Source: a virus. From it: 29,639 bases of DNA. Below are positions 1-6,248 of the stretch, one piece after another. How positions within the stretch are numbered: the stretch's first letter is position 1; every line of letters starts with the position of its first letter. Both the position numbers and the translations under genes were made by a program. The stretch lies in the IMG/VR virus record IMGVR_UViG_3300017991_001484, positions 1 through 29,639 of that record. One strand, given 5' to 3'. The notes below the pieces were generated by a model that did not search any database, was not told the origin of the DNA, and saw only the letters and a program-made list of their open reading frames with translations.

Positions 1-1
1 G

Positions 2-265
2 GCCCTGCGCCGGATGCTCGAGGCCAACCTACGGATGCCGGTGCTGCTCCTGTCGAGCAACGTGCACCTGGTCAAGCTCAAGCCGATCACCGGCGGGACA
101 GCCCAAAAAATCATGGAGAGCGGGATCGATGACAGCCAGCCCAAAACGGCCAAGATCATCAGCATCGGAACGCCCAGCCGCGAAGAAGAAGGCGAAGAAG
201 AAGGCGAAGAAGAAGAAAGATCCGCTGCGGGTGGCAGCGGGGCGGAGGTCGAAAGCGAAGGGTAG
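2..265 (+). CDS. C-terminal part of an unknown protein, 5' end outside window
   Basis: The frame is open from the first bases of the window, so the start lies upstream and only about 87 C-terminal residues are visible. The first 45 residues look like ordinary folded protein (for example VLLLSSNVHLVKLKPITGG), with G/C-rich third positions. After that the frame runs into a GAA-rich tract that reads as Glu (EEEGEEEGEEEE) and an acidic tail ending at TAG 263-265. The same tract is read as Lys by the next gene, which starts at 129, so about 137 nt would be translated in two frames. I do not recognise the family. The acidic tail may be real, or a former stop near 129 may have been lost. Confidence 0.55.
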   Translation, partial: ALRRMLEANLRMPVLLLSSNVHLVKLKPITGGTAQKIMESGIDDSQPKTAKIISIGTPSREEEGEEEGEEEERSAAGGSGAEVESEG

Positions 266-728
266 GGTGTTCGAGCGCCAGATTGCGCGCGAACTTCGCG
301 CGGTCTACGACACACCGGAGCTGTGCGCCAGGATCGCCGCGGCCACGAACGCAGACCGCAAGAAGCACATGAGCGAGTCGTCCGTGCGCCGCGGGGAGCA
401 AGGCCGCAACGCCCATGAGCCGGACATCGTTGCGCCGTGCCCGTGGTGGTTCGAGCTCCACACGGGAACGCAGAGCTTGGGAAAAAAGCTCGAGCAGGCT
501 CGTGACGACGCAGAACTCCACCATCGACGCGGGGGGAGGCGGTGGACGAAGGCTGTAGCCGTTCACCGTGCCAAGGGATCGCAGAACATCACGGCGTCGA
601 TGATGCTTTCAGATCTCCTTAAAACGATCGGCGTTACCTCGCGTTTGGACATCGAAATGCCGGTGACCGTCGATTTCTACGATTTCCTCGAGTTGCTGCG
701 GCTAGAGAAAGAACGGGGGCAGGGATGA
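129..728 (+). CDS. PD-(D/E)xK-like nuclease with Lys replaced by His
   Basis: The 199-residue product begins with a Lys-rich tail (residues 17-30, AAKKKAKKKAKKKK) that could bind nucleic acid. A compact domain follows. A helix with FERQIARELR leads to PDIVAP (Asp99), then WWFELHTG (Glu109, His111), then an ExxxQA-like helix. This order resembles phage resolvase-like nucleases of the PD-(D/E)xK fold, whose strand normally reads (E/I)CK. Here the lysine position is His. Catalysis is therefore uncertain: it may be a divergent or inactive nuclease. The ATG at 129 has GGAGA upstream. It overlaps the preceding gene by about 137 nt, so a later start, for example the GTG near residue 34, is possible. 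The stop overlaps the next start (ATGA at 725). Confidence 0.6.
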   Translation: MTASPKRPRSSASERPAAKKKAKKKAKKKKDPLRVAAGRRSKAKGRVFERQIARELRAVYDTPELCARIAAATNADRKKHMSESSVRRGEQGRNAHEPDIVAPCPWWFELHTGTQSLGKKLEQARDDAELHHRRGGRRWTKAVAVHRAKGSQNITASMMLSDLLKTIGVTSRLDIEMPVTVDFYDFLELLRLEKERGQG

Positions 729-1231
729 GCGAGATCCTTCTCAACCAGCCCCCGCCGATCCCAGAGCACCTCCAGGAGGGATGGAAGGCGTACGCTGAGT
801 GGGCAGAGGCCATGGCGCGCGCCGGAGAGCCGCTCCCCCCCGGAGGCGTGTTCGTTTGCAACCGCAACACCGTGCTCAAGGGCTGTCTAATCCGCCTCCA
901 CGTGTCGATTTGCCGCGAGCTGAAAATGCCGCCCGATTGTGTCAAGATCGACGTCGAAAGGAATGATTTCGGCGGGATCGAGCCAAGGGTCGACGTGATC
1001 CCGCCGCCAGGGTGGACGCGCAATGTGTACTTTAATGGAAAAGATCTCCCCCCGGGAAAGCGGGTGGACGAGTTCATCAACGCCTACATCGTTGGCGTAC
1101 TCGAGCGCTACTACGACGAGTTCCGCAAGGACGTCGAGGAGCGGCTCCAGGGCCTGGAGCGCTGTGCTCGGCCCGATCTGGACCCGTCCGAGATTGAGGA
1201 TCTGGTAGGTGAAGCGGGTACGGACGAATGA
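725..1231 (+). CDS. hypothetical protein, 168 aa
   Basis: The gene starts at the ATG of an ATGA overlap with the nuclease-like gene, implying translational coupling. The product is soluble, with Pro-rich segments (QPPPIPEHL, EPLPPGGV) and an acidic helical C-terminus (RYYDEFRKDVEERLQGLE). It has no signal peptide or membrane segment. I recognise no catalytic motif or named family. Its place between a nuclease-like gene and a possible small-terminase gene suggests a DNA-metabolism or packaging accessory role, but that rests on position only. Codon use matches the neighbours, so the coding call itself is firm. Confidence 0.65.
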   Translation: MSEILLNQPPPIPEHLQEGWKAYAEWAEAMARAGEPLPPGGVFVCNRNTVLKGCLIRLHVSICRELKMPPDCVKIDVERNDFGGIEPRVDVIPPPGWTRNVYFNGKDLPPGKRVDEFINAYIVGVLERYYDEFRKDVEERLQGLERCARPDLDPSEIEDLVGEAGTDE

Positions 1232-1877
1232 GACGGCAGAGCGCCTGCTCCTGCGCGCAGAGTCGGAATTCATCGCCGATCCACAGCGAAGGAGCCTCGA
1301 ATACTGGTACGAGCAGATCCTCGTCAAGGCCGTGCCAGTCGACACCGTGCGTAGGTACGCACTCGAGAATCACTGGTCAGAGCGACGACAGAGTTTCTGG
1401 CGGGGAGTCCAAGCGGCCTGGCTCAAGCAGAGGCACACGCAGCTTCTCCAGCAGCGCAGCACCGAGCTCCACCAGGCAACAGACTTGCGGGCCAAGGCGT
1501 ACGACCTCATCCGGCCCAAGATCGGACCGGACGGGGTCGAGAGGTTCCCGATCCAGCCCAAGAGCTGGGAGGGTGCAGTGCGGGCCTTCGTTAGTCTCGA
1601 TGACATGGTCGAGACGAAGCGCGAGGCCATCATGTCCCAGCTCGAGCCGATGTTGGCTGCGGCAGAGGAAGTTCGAGAAGAGGGGCCGGCAGAGCTGCCG
1701 TTCTCGCGCGAGGAGATGCGCGATATCGCCCACGGGCTATTGCGACAGCGCCGCAAGCGCCGCCGGCTCGAGATGGGCCTAGCTGATGAGGATGAGGAAG
1801 ATGACGAAGGCGACGAAAGCGAAAACGAAGGTGTCGGCGAACCCCTTGGTGATGTGGCTCGACCCCCAGGAGGTTGA
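1209..1877 (+). CDS. putative helix-turn-helix / small-terminase-like protein
   Basis: The 222-residue product starts at GTG 1209, overlapping the previous gene by 23 nt. Residues 25-60 (ADPQRRSLEYWY, then VPVDTVRRYALENHWSERR) look like the helix-turn-helix of phage small-terminase or packaging proteins, where a short recognition helix is followed by a W-x-x-R tail. The middle is a long helical region, and the C-terminus is very acidic (DEDEEDDEGDESENEG). Small terminases bind the packaging site and load the large subunit. Here the large terminase is about 8 kb downstream, which is unusual, so a transcriptional or replication role is equally possible. The 3' end overlaps the ParB-methyltransferase gene by up to 92 nt. 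Confidence 0.55.
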   Translation: MKRVRTNETAERLLLRAESEFIADPQRRSLEYWYEQILVKAVPVDTVRRYALENHWSERRQSFWRGVQAAWLKQRHTQLLQQRSTELHQATDLRAKAYDLIRPKIGPDGVERFPIQPKSWEGAVRAFVSLDDMVETKREAIMSQLEPMLAAAEEVREEGPAELPFSREEMRDIAHGLLRQRRKRRRLEMGLADEDEEDDEGDESENEGVGEPLGDVARPPGG

Positions 1878-3228
1878 GATTGGGTGGAGGGCTCGGAGCG
1901 ATCTGGGCGACATCAACCAGCTGGCTGCCAGCATCGCAAAAAATGGGCAGGTGCAGCCGATCGCCGTCGCGAAGAATGGTTCCGGCAAGTTCCACGTAAT
2001 CGCTGGGGTGCGTCGCCTGACCGCCTGCCGGCAGCTCGGCGTCCAGGTGGCCGCGGTGCGGATCCACCCCAGCGACGAACAGCATGCTGTGCAGATGCAA
2101 CTCGAGGAAAACATCGCTCGCAAGGACTTCGATCACCTCGAGGTGGCCGAGGGCCTCGCGCGTCTCAAGTCCATCTACGAGGAGGCGCACCCCGAGACCA
2201 AGCACGGCGCGAGCGGTGGCGGTGTAGGCGGAAAGGGGACGCGGACCAAGGCTCAAAAGTCGAAAGACGACAAACCAGCGGAGCGCTTCACCCTGCGCGC
2301 GGCAAAGTCCCTGGGCTGTGGTGAGACCAAGGTTAAGGAGTACCTCCAGATGGCCGAGCTGCCCCGGAGGTCGAAGGCCAAGATCGACCGGGCCAAGACC
2401 ACCGGCGAGCGCAACAAGCTCGTGCGCGAGGCCCTTCGATCCGTGCGAGTCGAGCGAAAGAAGGACAAGCTGAAGTCACGCGCCGAGCAGATCCAGGCCG
2501 AGCGCCAAGAGGTGAAGGAGGAGGGCGCCCCGACCGTGGTGCTCAAGCTCCAGGACAACCGCGAGTATTTCAAGGCGCCAGATCCTGGCAACAACGACAC
2601 CGCGGTGAAGTTCGATCTCATTCTGACCGATCCGCCCTACGGGCAGCGGAAATCCATCATCGGACACGCCATGCGCGGCGACATCTCGTCCGACTTTGGC
2701 AAGTGGGACGAGCTCGACGTCGGATGGGTGCTCCAGGCGGCGCCGCTGCTCGAGGACAGCGGCCAGATGCTGATCTTCTCGCCGCTCGAGGCGATCGGCG
2801 AGCTCAAGCTCGTGTGCGAGGCGTGCGATCTGAAATGGCGCGGCGCGATGATCTGGATCAAGACCAACCCCGGGACGGCGCACCGGGACGTGTACGTCAG
2901 TGCGCTCGAGGCCATCTGCTGGGCGACCAGAGGCGATGGGTACGTGTTCCAGCCCTGGGTGAACGCCGGTGCGCCGGAGGCGCAGAACGTCGTGACGGGG
3001 CCCATTTGTGGCGGGGATGAGCGCCTCGACCACCCGAACCAGAAGCCCTTGTGGCTGCTCGAGCGGCTGCTCCAGCGCCACACGGCCGCGCACTCCCGCG
3101 TGATCGACCCGTTCTGTGGCGTCGGATCGACGCTGGTGTCAGCCAAGAAGTTGGGGCTGTACGCGGTGGGCGTCGAGAAGGAGGCCCACTACGTGCACCA
3201 GGCGCGCGTAAGATTGGCCGCAGCGTAG
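1786..3228 (+). CDS. ParB-domain / DNA adenine methyltransferase fusion
   Basis: The product is up to 480 residues. Residues about 22-130 form a ParB/Srx-type N-terminal domain: GDINQLAASIAKNGQVQPI, then AGVRRLTA (the GxRR box), then QLEENIARKDFDHLE. The C-terminal half is an amino-methyltransferase: TDPPYG at residue 282 is catalytic motif IV, and DPFCGVGSTL at residue 441 is the S-adenosylmethionine-binding motif I. Motif IV before motif I is the beta-class order. ParB-methylase fusions are common in phages and probably modify phage DNA against host restriction. ATG 1786 gives the longest form; ATG 1801, preceded closely by GAGGAAG, is an alternative. The gene is followed by a 71-nt gap with a promoter-like sequence. 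Confidence 0.88.
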   Translation: MRMRKMTKATKAKTKVSANPLVMWLDPQEVEIGWRARSDLGDINQLAASIAKNGQVQPIAVAKNGSGKFHVIAGVRRLTACRQLGVQVAAVRIHPSDEQHAVQMQLEENIARKDFDHLEVAEGLARLKSIYEEAHPETKHGASGGGVGGKGTRTKAQKSKDDKPAERFTLRAAKSLGCGETKVKEYLQMAELPRRSKAKIDRAKTTGERNKLVREALRSVRVERKKDKLKSRAEQIQAERQEVKEEGAPTVVLKLQDNREYFKAPDPGNNDTAVKFDLILTDPPYGQRKSIIGHAMRGDISSDFGKWDELDVGWVLQAAPLLEDSGQMLIFSPLEAIGELKLVCEACDLKWRGAMIWIKTNPGTAHRDVYVSALEAICWATRGDGYVFQPWVNAGAPEAQNVVTGPICGGDERLDHPNQKPLWLLERLLQRHTAAHSRVIDPFCGVGSTLVSAKKLGLYAVGVEKEAHYVHQARVRLAAA

Positions 3229-3236
3229 ACTGGGGG

Positions 3237-3269
3237 TTGACAAACCCGACACTCGAGCTACCAGATAAG
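3237..3269 (+). promoter_or_regulatory. candidate sigma70-type promoter
   Basis: A perfect -35 hexamer TTGACA (3237-3242) lies in the only gap between the methyltransferase gene and the small-gene run. A-rich candidates downstream are TACCAG at 16 bp spacing and AGATAA at 20 bp; neither is an ideal -10. The nine bases TTGACAAAC recur at 6219 in the next sizeable gap, which raises confidence that both are promoters. Confidence 0.45.
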
Positions 3270-3299
3270 TAGGCGTTCGCGCCGAAAGGAGACTCCACC

Positions 3300-3479
3300 A
3301 TGACCTACACCAACGGCACCCTCACCTACCGCGCCCGACGTCGCCTCTGCTGCACCTACGGCATGAGCTGGGACGACAGCTTCCGGGCGATCGCCCAACA
3401 GGCCATCGCGGCCGGCGGCAACCCGGCCCTGGCGGGCGCCCTCGCCTGCCTCGCCGCAGCACGGGCGGTGACCCGATGA
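3300..3479 (+). CDS. small unknown protein, 59 aa
   Basis: This 59-residue gene is the first after the candidate promoter and has a good ribosome binding site (AAGGAG, about 9 nt before the ATG). The product begins MTYTNGTLTYRARRRLCCTYG and continues through an Ala-rich helix (ALAGALACLAAARAVTR). It has no recognised family and no clear signal peptide. The stop overlaps the next start inside the sequence GGTGACCCGATGA, a junction repeated at the following genes. Two other genes in this run also begin MTY. It is short, but the ribosome binding site, codon use and coupled stop support it. Confidence 0.6.
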   Translation: MTYTNGTLTYRARRRLCCTYGMSWDDSFRAIAQQAIAAGGNPALAGALACLAAARAVTR

Positions 3480-3862
3480 GGATCACCCTCGACAACGGGA
3501 GCGGGAGCACGACGGGCCGCTGGTTGAGCCTGCACTTCGGACCGGGCAAGGGCTGCATGCGGAAGGTGTGGACTAGGCGGAACCGCCGGGCGAGGCGACC
3601 ACGCCGGGGACGTTCTGCGGTCACACGGGGCTCGATCACTGCAACAGCGTTCTGCACACGCTGGTTCTGCCAGCTGCCCGGGACGCGGCTGGGGCGCTTT
3701 CTGCTTTGCGGGCACACGCTCCGGGTGTGGTGCGGTCCGACGTACTACAGGGGGTTCCGTCGGTGGCTCCACGACGTTCGCGTCGGCGCCCACTCGTTGA
3801 GGCTCAAGCGGCAGTGTCGGGCGGTCGACGATGGGCTGTACAGCTTGGTGAGCTGGAGGTGA
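3476..3862 (+). CDS. basic Cys/Trp-containing unknown protein, 128 aa
   Basis: It starts at the ATG of an ATGA overlap. The product is strongly basic, with an Arg-rich stretch (residues 31-46, KVWTRRNRRARRPRRG) and scattered Cys and Trp residues (CTRWFCQLP, LRVWCGP). I recognise no family. Such compositions occur in small nucleic-acid-binding phage proteins, but are also seen when a GC-rich sequence is read in a wrong frame, so the call is less certain than for its neighbours. In its favour, start and stop fit the operon: the stop TGA 3860-3862 lies inside the GGAGGTGA element that serves as ribosome binding site for the next gene. Confidence 0.5.
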   Translation: MRITLDNGSGSTTGRWLSLHFGPGKGCMRKVWTRRNRRARRPRRGRSAVTRGSITATAFCTRWFCQLPGTRLGRFLLCGHTLRVWCGPTYYRGFRRWLHDVRVGAHSLRLKRQCRAVDDGLYSLVSWR

Positions 3863-3866
3863 CCCG

Positions 3867-4115
3867 ATGACCTACGAAATCGACCCCAATCCCACCTACA
3901 CGTGCATCGGTAGTGTCCGCGGGCGATGCGGCCACCGGCACGAGAGCCTGGGCGAGGCTCTCGATTGCCTCGAGGCCGACCAGCACGATTGCCGCCAGCT
4001 CGGCGGCGGAGCCTACAGCGACAGGCACATCGTCCATAGCGACGGATCGCTCCTCAGCGACGATGAGCATCGCCTGCTCGACGACTTGAGGGACCCGTGG
4101 GAGGTGATCCGATGA
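3867..4115 (+). CDS. small acidic unknown protein, 82 aa
   Basis: The ATG at 3867 is preceded by a perfect ribosome binding site (GGAGGTGA, 3855-3862). The product starts MTYEIDPNPTYTCIGSVRG, then has a Cys/His-containing part (CGHRHESLGEALDCLEADQH) and an acidic C-terminus (SDDEHRLLDDLRDPWEVIR). The Cys and His spacing (C-G-H-x-H ... C ... H-D-C) could hold a metal, but this matches no pattern I know. The family is unrecognised. It ends inside the repeated junction GGAGGTGATCCGATGA, coupled to the next gene. Confidence 0.65.
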   Translation: MTYEIDPNPTYTCIGSVRGRCGHRHESLGEALDCLEADQHDCRQLGGGAYSDRHIVHSDGSLLSDDEHRLLDDLRDPWEVIR

Positions 4116-4408
4116 CCGACCAAGATCTGGCACAGGAAATCTACAGGCGCAGTTACCCCGATGTCACCGCCTGCGCCCTGCTCGGGCTTCTGAGGCTCGC
4201 CGACATGCGCTCCAAGCCGGGCTACCTCTCCTTCCGCCACTGGGGCGTTGGTCCGCACCACCGGGAACTGGCCAATCTCGGTCTAGTCACCATTGGTCGG
4301 CCGGAATACCGCGGAGGCGCGCGGCCGGTGGATCTGACGGCCAGGGGGCGACGTGTGGCCGTCCATATCCACGCGCTGCGGATCTCCAAGCTGGAGGTGA
4401 CCCGATGA
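4112..4408 (+). CDS. small unknown protein, possible winged-helix, 98 aa
   Basis: The start at ATG 4112 is chosen because it forms an ATGA overlap behind GGAGGTGA. A GTG 15 nt earlier is in frame but lies inside that ribosome binding site. The product has a helical N-terminus (MTDQDLAQEIYRRSYPDV), then HRELANLGLVTIGRPEYR and DLTARGRRVAVHIHALR. Helix, then (E/L)LxxLGLV, then a short beta turn and LTxxGRxV resembles the end of a winged-helix domain (compare the LTxxGR endings of MarR/PadR-like domains). This is only a weak resemblance, so a DNA-binding role is inference. The stop overlaps the next gene's start. Confidence 0.65.
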   Translation: MTDQDLAQEIYRRSYPDVTACALLGLLRLADMRSKPGYLSFRHWGVGPHHRELANLGLVTIGRPEYRGGARPVDLTARGRRVAVHIHALRISKLEVTR

Positions 4409-4517
4409 CCTATGAGGACTACTGGAACATCGTGATCGGGGACCGCACGCCCGAGCAGCTTGTAAACGAGTTCCAGCTCGACACGTCGGACCGCATCGGC
4501 CCGGCGAGGACAACCCC

Positions 4518-4706
4518 GTGCTGTCGGGACCGGCGGCAGCGGACCGGCCCGACGCGCGCGACTGGGCCTTCGCGCGTCGCCTGGCCCGCGCTGGATCGTG
4601 GCGCTCGGTGTCCTGGACCGACGATGGTCAGCTCGCGGTGGGACCGTACATGTACGGTCCCGAGCGGATGGACCTCATCATCGCTACAGCGAAGGGGGAT
4701 CGATGA
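4518..4706 (+). CDS. downstream half of the frameshifted gene, or a separate 62-aa protein
   Basis: If not the tail of the gene at 4405, this can be read as its own gene: GTG 4518 has GAGGA seven bases upstream. The product contains RDWAFARRLARAGSWRSVSW and VGPYMYGPERMDLIIA. Its stop forms an ATGA overlap with the next gene, so this frame is certainly the one used at its 3' end. The family is unrecognised. A perfect 22-bp palindrome (4640-4661) lies inside, over codons VGPYMYGP. Confidence 0.5.
   Translation: MLSGPAAADRPDARDWAFARRLARAGSWRSVSWTDDGQLAVGPYMYGPERMDLIIATAKGDR
4640..4661. repeat. perfect 22-bp palindrome
   Basis: The 11-base arm GGGACCGTACA is followed directly, with no spacer, by its exact reverse complement. 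It lies inside a coding frame. A gap-free palindrome of this length would fit a dimeric DNA-binding protein, or could extrude as a cruciform. Whether it is functional is not shown. Confidence 0.9.
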
Positions 4707-5263
4707 ACCACATGCTCGCCATCTACACCGCGTACAACGCGACTGTGAACAGCCCGGACGGCGATCTGGAGGGCACGGACTGTGCCGTGCGCTCGGTCGG
4801 CCATGCCAAGCGAAGCCTTCTGGACCAAGCGGCTGAGGCGGCGGCTGAGGCCGTGGCTCACGATCTGCATTGGGAGCCTCTGCTGAACGCGATCGAGCTG
4901 GCTCATGACGACATGATGGACGCCGAGCAGGCGCTCGTGGCGCTCGCCATGGAGTCGGTGACTCTCACCGGTGGAGTCGTCCTTGCCCGTCTCGGCGGTG
5001 TGCCGATCGTGTGGGGCCTGCGGGAACACCTCGACGGCGAGGGCGGCCCGGTGGCGATGGATCTCTACGAGCGGCTCGGGCTCGAGGGTACCGGTGTCAC
5101 CGTCGAGCTCGTCGACCCTTGCTACTACGTCGGCAGTAGCCAGCACATGACTCGCCGGGTGTTGGTCAGACTGGCGCCGGCATCAGTGGAGCAGGACCCA
5201 ATGATCGACGCCCTTGAACGTGTCGAGATCGCGCTCAACGAAAAAGGGTGGTCGATGGGATGA
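4703..5263 (+). CDS. unknown acidic protein, 186 aa
   Basis: The start is the ATG at 4703 in an ATGA overlap; earlier in-frame starts would lie within the previous gene. The first half is an Ala-rich helical region (HAKRSLLDQAAEAAAEAVAH, then LLNAIELAHDDMMDAEQALV). The second half is beta-like (MESVTLTGGVVLARLGGVPI, TGVTVELVDPCYYVG). There is no signal peptide or membrane helix, and I recognise no family or catalytic motif. It ends in an ATGA overlap with the next gene. Function cannot be stated; position within the small-gene run suggests an accessory early function. Confidence 0.7.
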   Translation: MNHMLAIYTAYNATVNSPDGDLEGTDCAVRSVGHAKRSLLDQAAEAAAEAVAHDLHWEPLLNAIELAHDDMMDAEQALVALAMESVTLTGGVVLARLGGVPIVWGLREHLDGEGGPVAMDLYERLGLEGTGVTVELVDPCYYVGSSQHMTRRVLVRLAPASVEQDPMIDALERVEIALNEKGWSMG

Positions 5264-5544
5264 CAATGTTCACCGACATCCTGCATGATTGGCTCATGGG
5301 AAAAATGCAGCCAAGGCTGAGCGAGAAGTGGGGGGGAACGGCAGAGTGCCACCCCAACTACTGCCGGTTTTTTCAGAGCCGGCCGGACGGGATCGCAAAG
5401 AGGGTGCTCTGCGATGGGTGCCCCGACATGGACCGGTGCCTGCTGAATCAGACCAACGACGGGCGCCGGCCGTGGGAGCCGAAGCCACCCGTCGGCGGTG
5501 GGGCCTGTACGGGCCACGAGATCATCGATCGGTTGGCGCGATGA
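5260..5544 (+). CDS. Cys-rich small protein with Wbl-like cysteine spacing, 94 aa
   Basis: The start is ATG 5260 in an ATGA overlap; a GTG 12 nt upstream is also in frame. Five cysteines stand out: Cys30 and Cys35 (AECHPNYCRFF), then Cys51, Cys54 and Cys60 (LCDGCPDMDRCLLN). C-x2-C-x5-C with an upstream Cys is the spacing of WhiB-like (Wbl) 4Fe-4S proteins, and the surroundings (CxxCP, RCL) also look alike. The Wbl G(V/I)WGG turn is not seen, and Wbl proteins are known mainly from actinobacteria and their phages. A zinc-binding domain is an equally good explanation. A metal-binding regulatory protein is my best guess. Confidence 0.65.
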   Translation: MTMFTDILHDWLMGKMQPRLSEKWGGTAECHPNYCRFFQSRPDGIAKRVLCDGCPDMDRCLLNQTNDGRRPWEPKPPVGGGACTGHEIIDRLAR

Positions 5545-5849
5545 GTTGGTACAAGGTCCGCGCGCTATGGTTGATCTCGCGCGTGCTGTGGCTCTGCAGC
5601 GGGTTTCTCCTGCTCGCTTCCCTGGTTGCCTACGCGTGCGGCGTCGACGAGCAGAGGACCGCCGAGGACCCTCCATCGATCACCTGCGGCGAGGAGGCAT
5701 GCTCGGCCCAGTGGATCGACGGCCGCGTCCTGCGCTGCAACGACATCGAGTGCATCTGCTGGGACGCGATGAGCATCACCCCGTGCGGCGGTTCTGGCGC
5801 AACGGTCGGCGCCGTGCTGAGCGCATGGAAGGATGGCTGCTGCAGATGA
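5541..5849 (+). CDS. membrane-anchored or lipoprotein-like Cys-rich protein, 102 aa
   Basis: It starts at ATG 5541 in an ATGA overlap. Residues 8-32 are one hydrophobic segment (LWLISRVLWLCSGFLLLASL, then VAYA) followed by Cys33. This could be a signal peptide with a weak lipobox (AYA-C) or an N-terminal anchor. The rest is short and rich in Cys (ITCGEEAC, RCNDIECICWD, TPCGG, DGCC), which suggests disulfides outside the cytoplasm. I recognise no family. Small exported phage proteins of this type may be spanin-like or superinfection-exclusion proteins, but nothing here separates those options. The stop overlaps the next start. Confidence 0.65.
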   Translation: MSWYKVRALWLISRVLWLCSGFLLLASLVAYACGVDEQRTAEDPPSITCGEEACSAQWIDGRVLRCNDIECICWDAMSITPCGGSGATVGAVLSAWKDGCCR

Positions 5850-6211
5850 GCGAGCGGAATGCCGACAATGGCCAGATCCAACTATCATCGGTTGAGCGCC
5901 TCCCCGGTCGCCCGGCGACCGTCTCCCCCCAAGGCACGCTGGACGCCGGGGAGGCCGCTCTCTTTGGAACGGCGGTGGATCGGCGCGAGATCGGCGATGG
6001 TGCCGATCCCGTGCTGGTGGACGATCCCACCGCCACACCCATCACCTCCCGCCCGGAACTCGTGGGTCAGCGAGTGAGGGATCCCCTCACCGGGCGGGAG
6101 GTTGATCTACTCGATTCATGCGAGATCTGTGGATATCTGCTGAAGCGCGACTGGCCACGGTGCGAGTGCGAGGCCGACCCGCTGACGGACGCCGATCCTG
6201 GCGTGGTTTGA
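5846..6211 (+). CDS. unknown protein with C-terminal Cys cluster, 121 aa
   Basis: The start is ATG 5846 in an ATGA overlap. The N-terminal 75 residues look flexible and polar. The C-terminal part has VRDPLTGREVDLLDSCEICG and then RCEC: C-x2-C and, about ten residues later, C-x-C, a likely zinc-binding knuckle. The family is unrecognised. It is the last gene before the second promoter-like gap. Its DNA near 6045-6101 contains a 12-bp inverted repeat with a smaller hairpin inside, which may be chance in GC-rich coding DNA. Confidence 0.65.
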   Translation: MSERNADNGQIQLSSVERLPGRPATVSPQGTLDAGEAALFGTAVDRREIGDGADPVLVDDPTATPITSRPELVGQRVRDPLTGREVDLLDSCEICGYLLKRDWPRCECEADPLTDADPGVV

Positions 6212-6218
6212 CTCGTTC

Positions 6219-6248
6219 TTGACAAACGCACCGCCCTCGGCCGATGCT
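6219..6248 (+). promoter_or_regulatory. candidate promoter for the virion/lysis block
   Basis: TTGACA (6219-6224) is followed at 18 bp by GATGCT, a poor -10. The first nine bases, TTGACAAAC, are identical to those at 3237. The position is right: the first gap after a run of overlapping genes and just before a strongly initiated gene. Confidence 0.4.

Larger units (their letters stand above)
4405..4706 (+). pseudogene. unknown small gene apparently split by a -1 frameshift
   Basis: ATG 4405 has the perfect ribosome binding site of the repeated junction and encodes a natural-looking start (MTYEDYWNIVIGDRTPEQLV, then NEFQLDTSDRIG). After about residue 33 this frame becomes Arg/Pro/Thr-rich and runs to 4836 across the next gene, unlike real coding sequence here. 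From about 4503 the -1 frame carries good sequence (GEDNPVLSGPAAADRPDARD onward, ending ATAKGDR) and stops at TGA 4704-4706, exactly overlapping the next start at 4703. The simplest reading is one gene of about 100 codons with a frameshift near 4490-4505. This could be a mutation, a sequencing error or programmed slippage. The alternative is two genes, the second starting at GTG 4518. Confidence 0.5.

Noticed and set aside
4508-4836. Continuation of the 4405 frame across the start of the next gene
   Set aside because: The sequence turns Arg/Pro/Ser-rich and covers the coupled start at 4703. It is better explained as a wrong frame after a frameshift.
6045-6101. 12-bp inverted repeat (CCTCCCGCCCGG and complement) with an inner 7-bp hairpin
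   Set aside because: It lies wholly inside a coding region of high GC, is not at a gene end and has no T-run. It may be chance, so it is not listed as a terminator.
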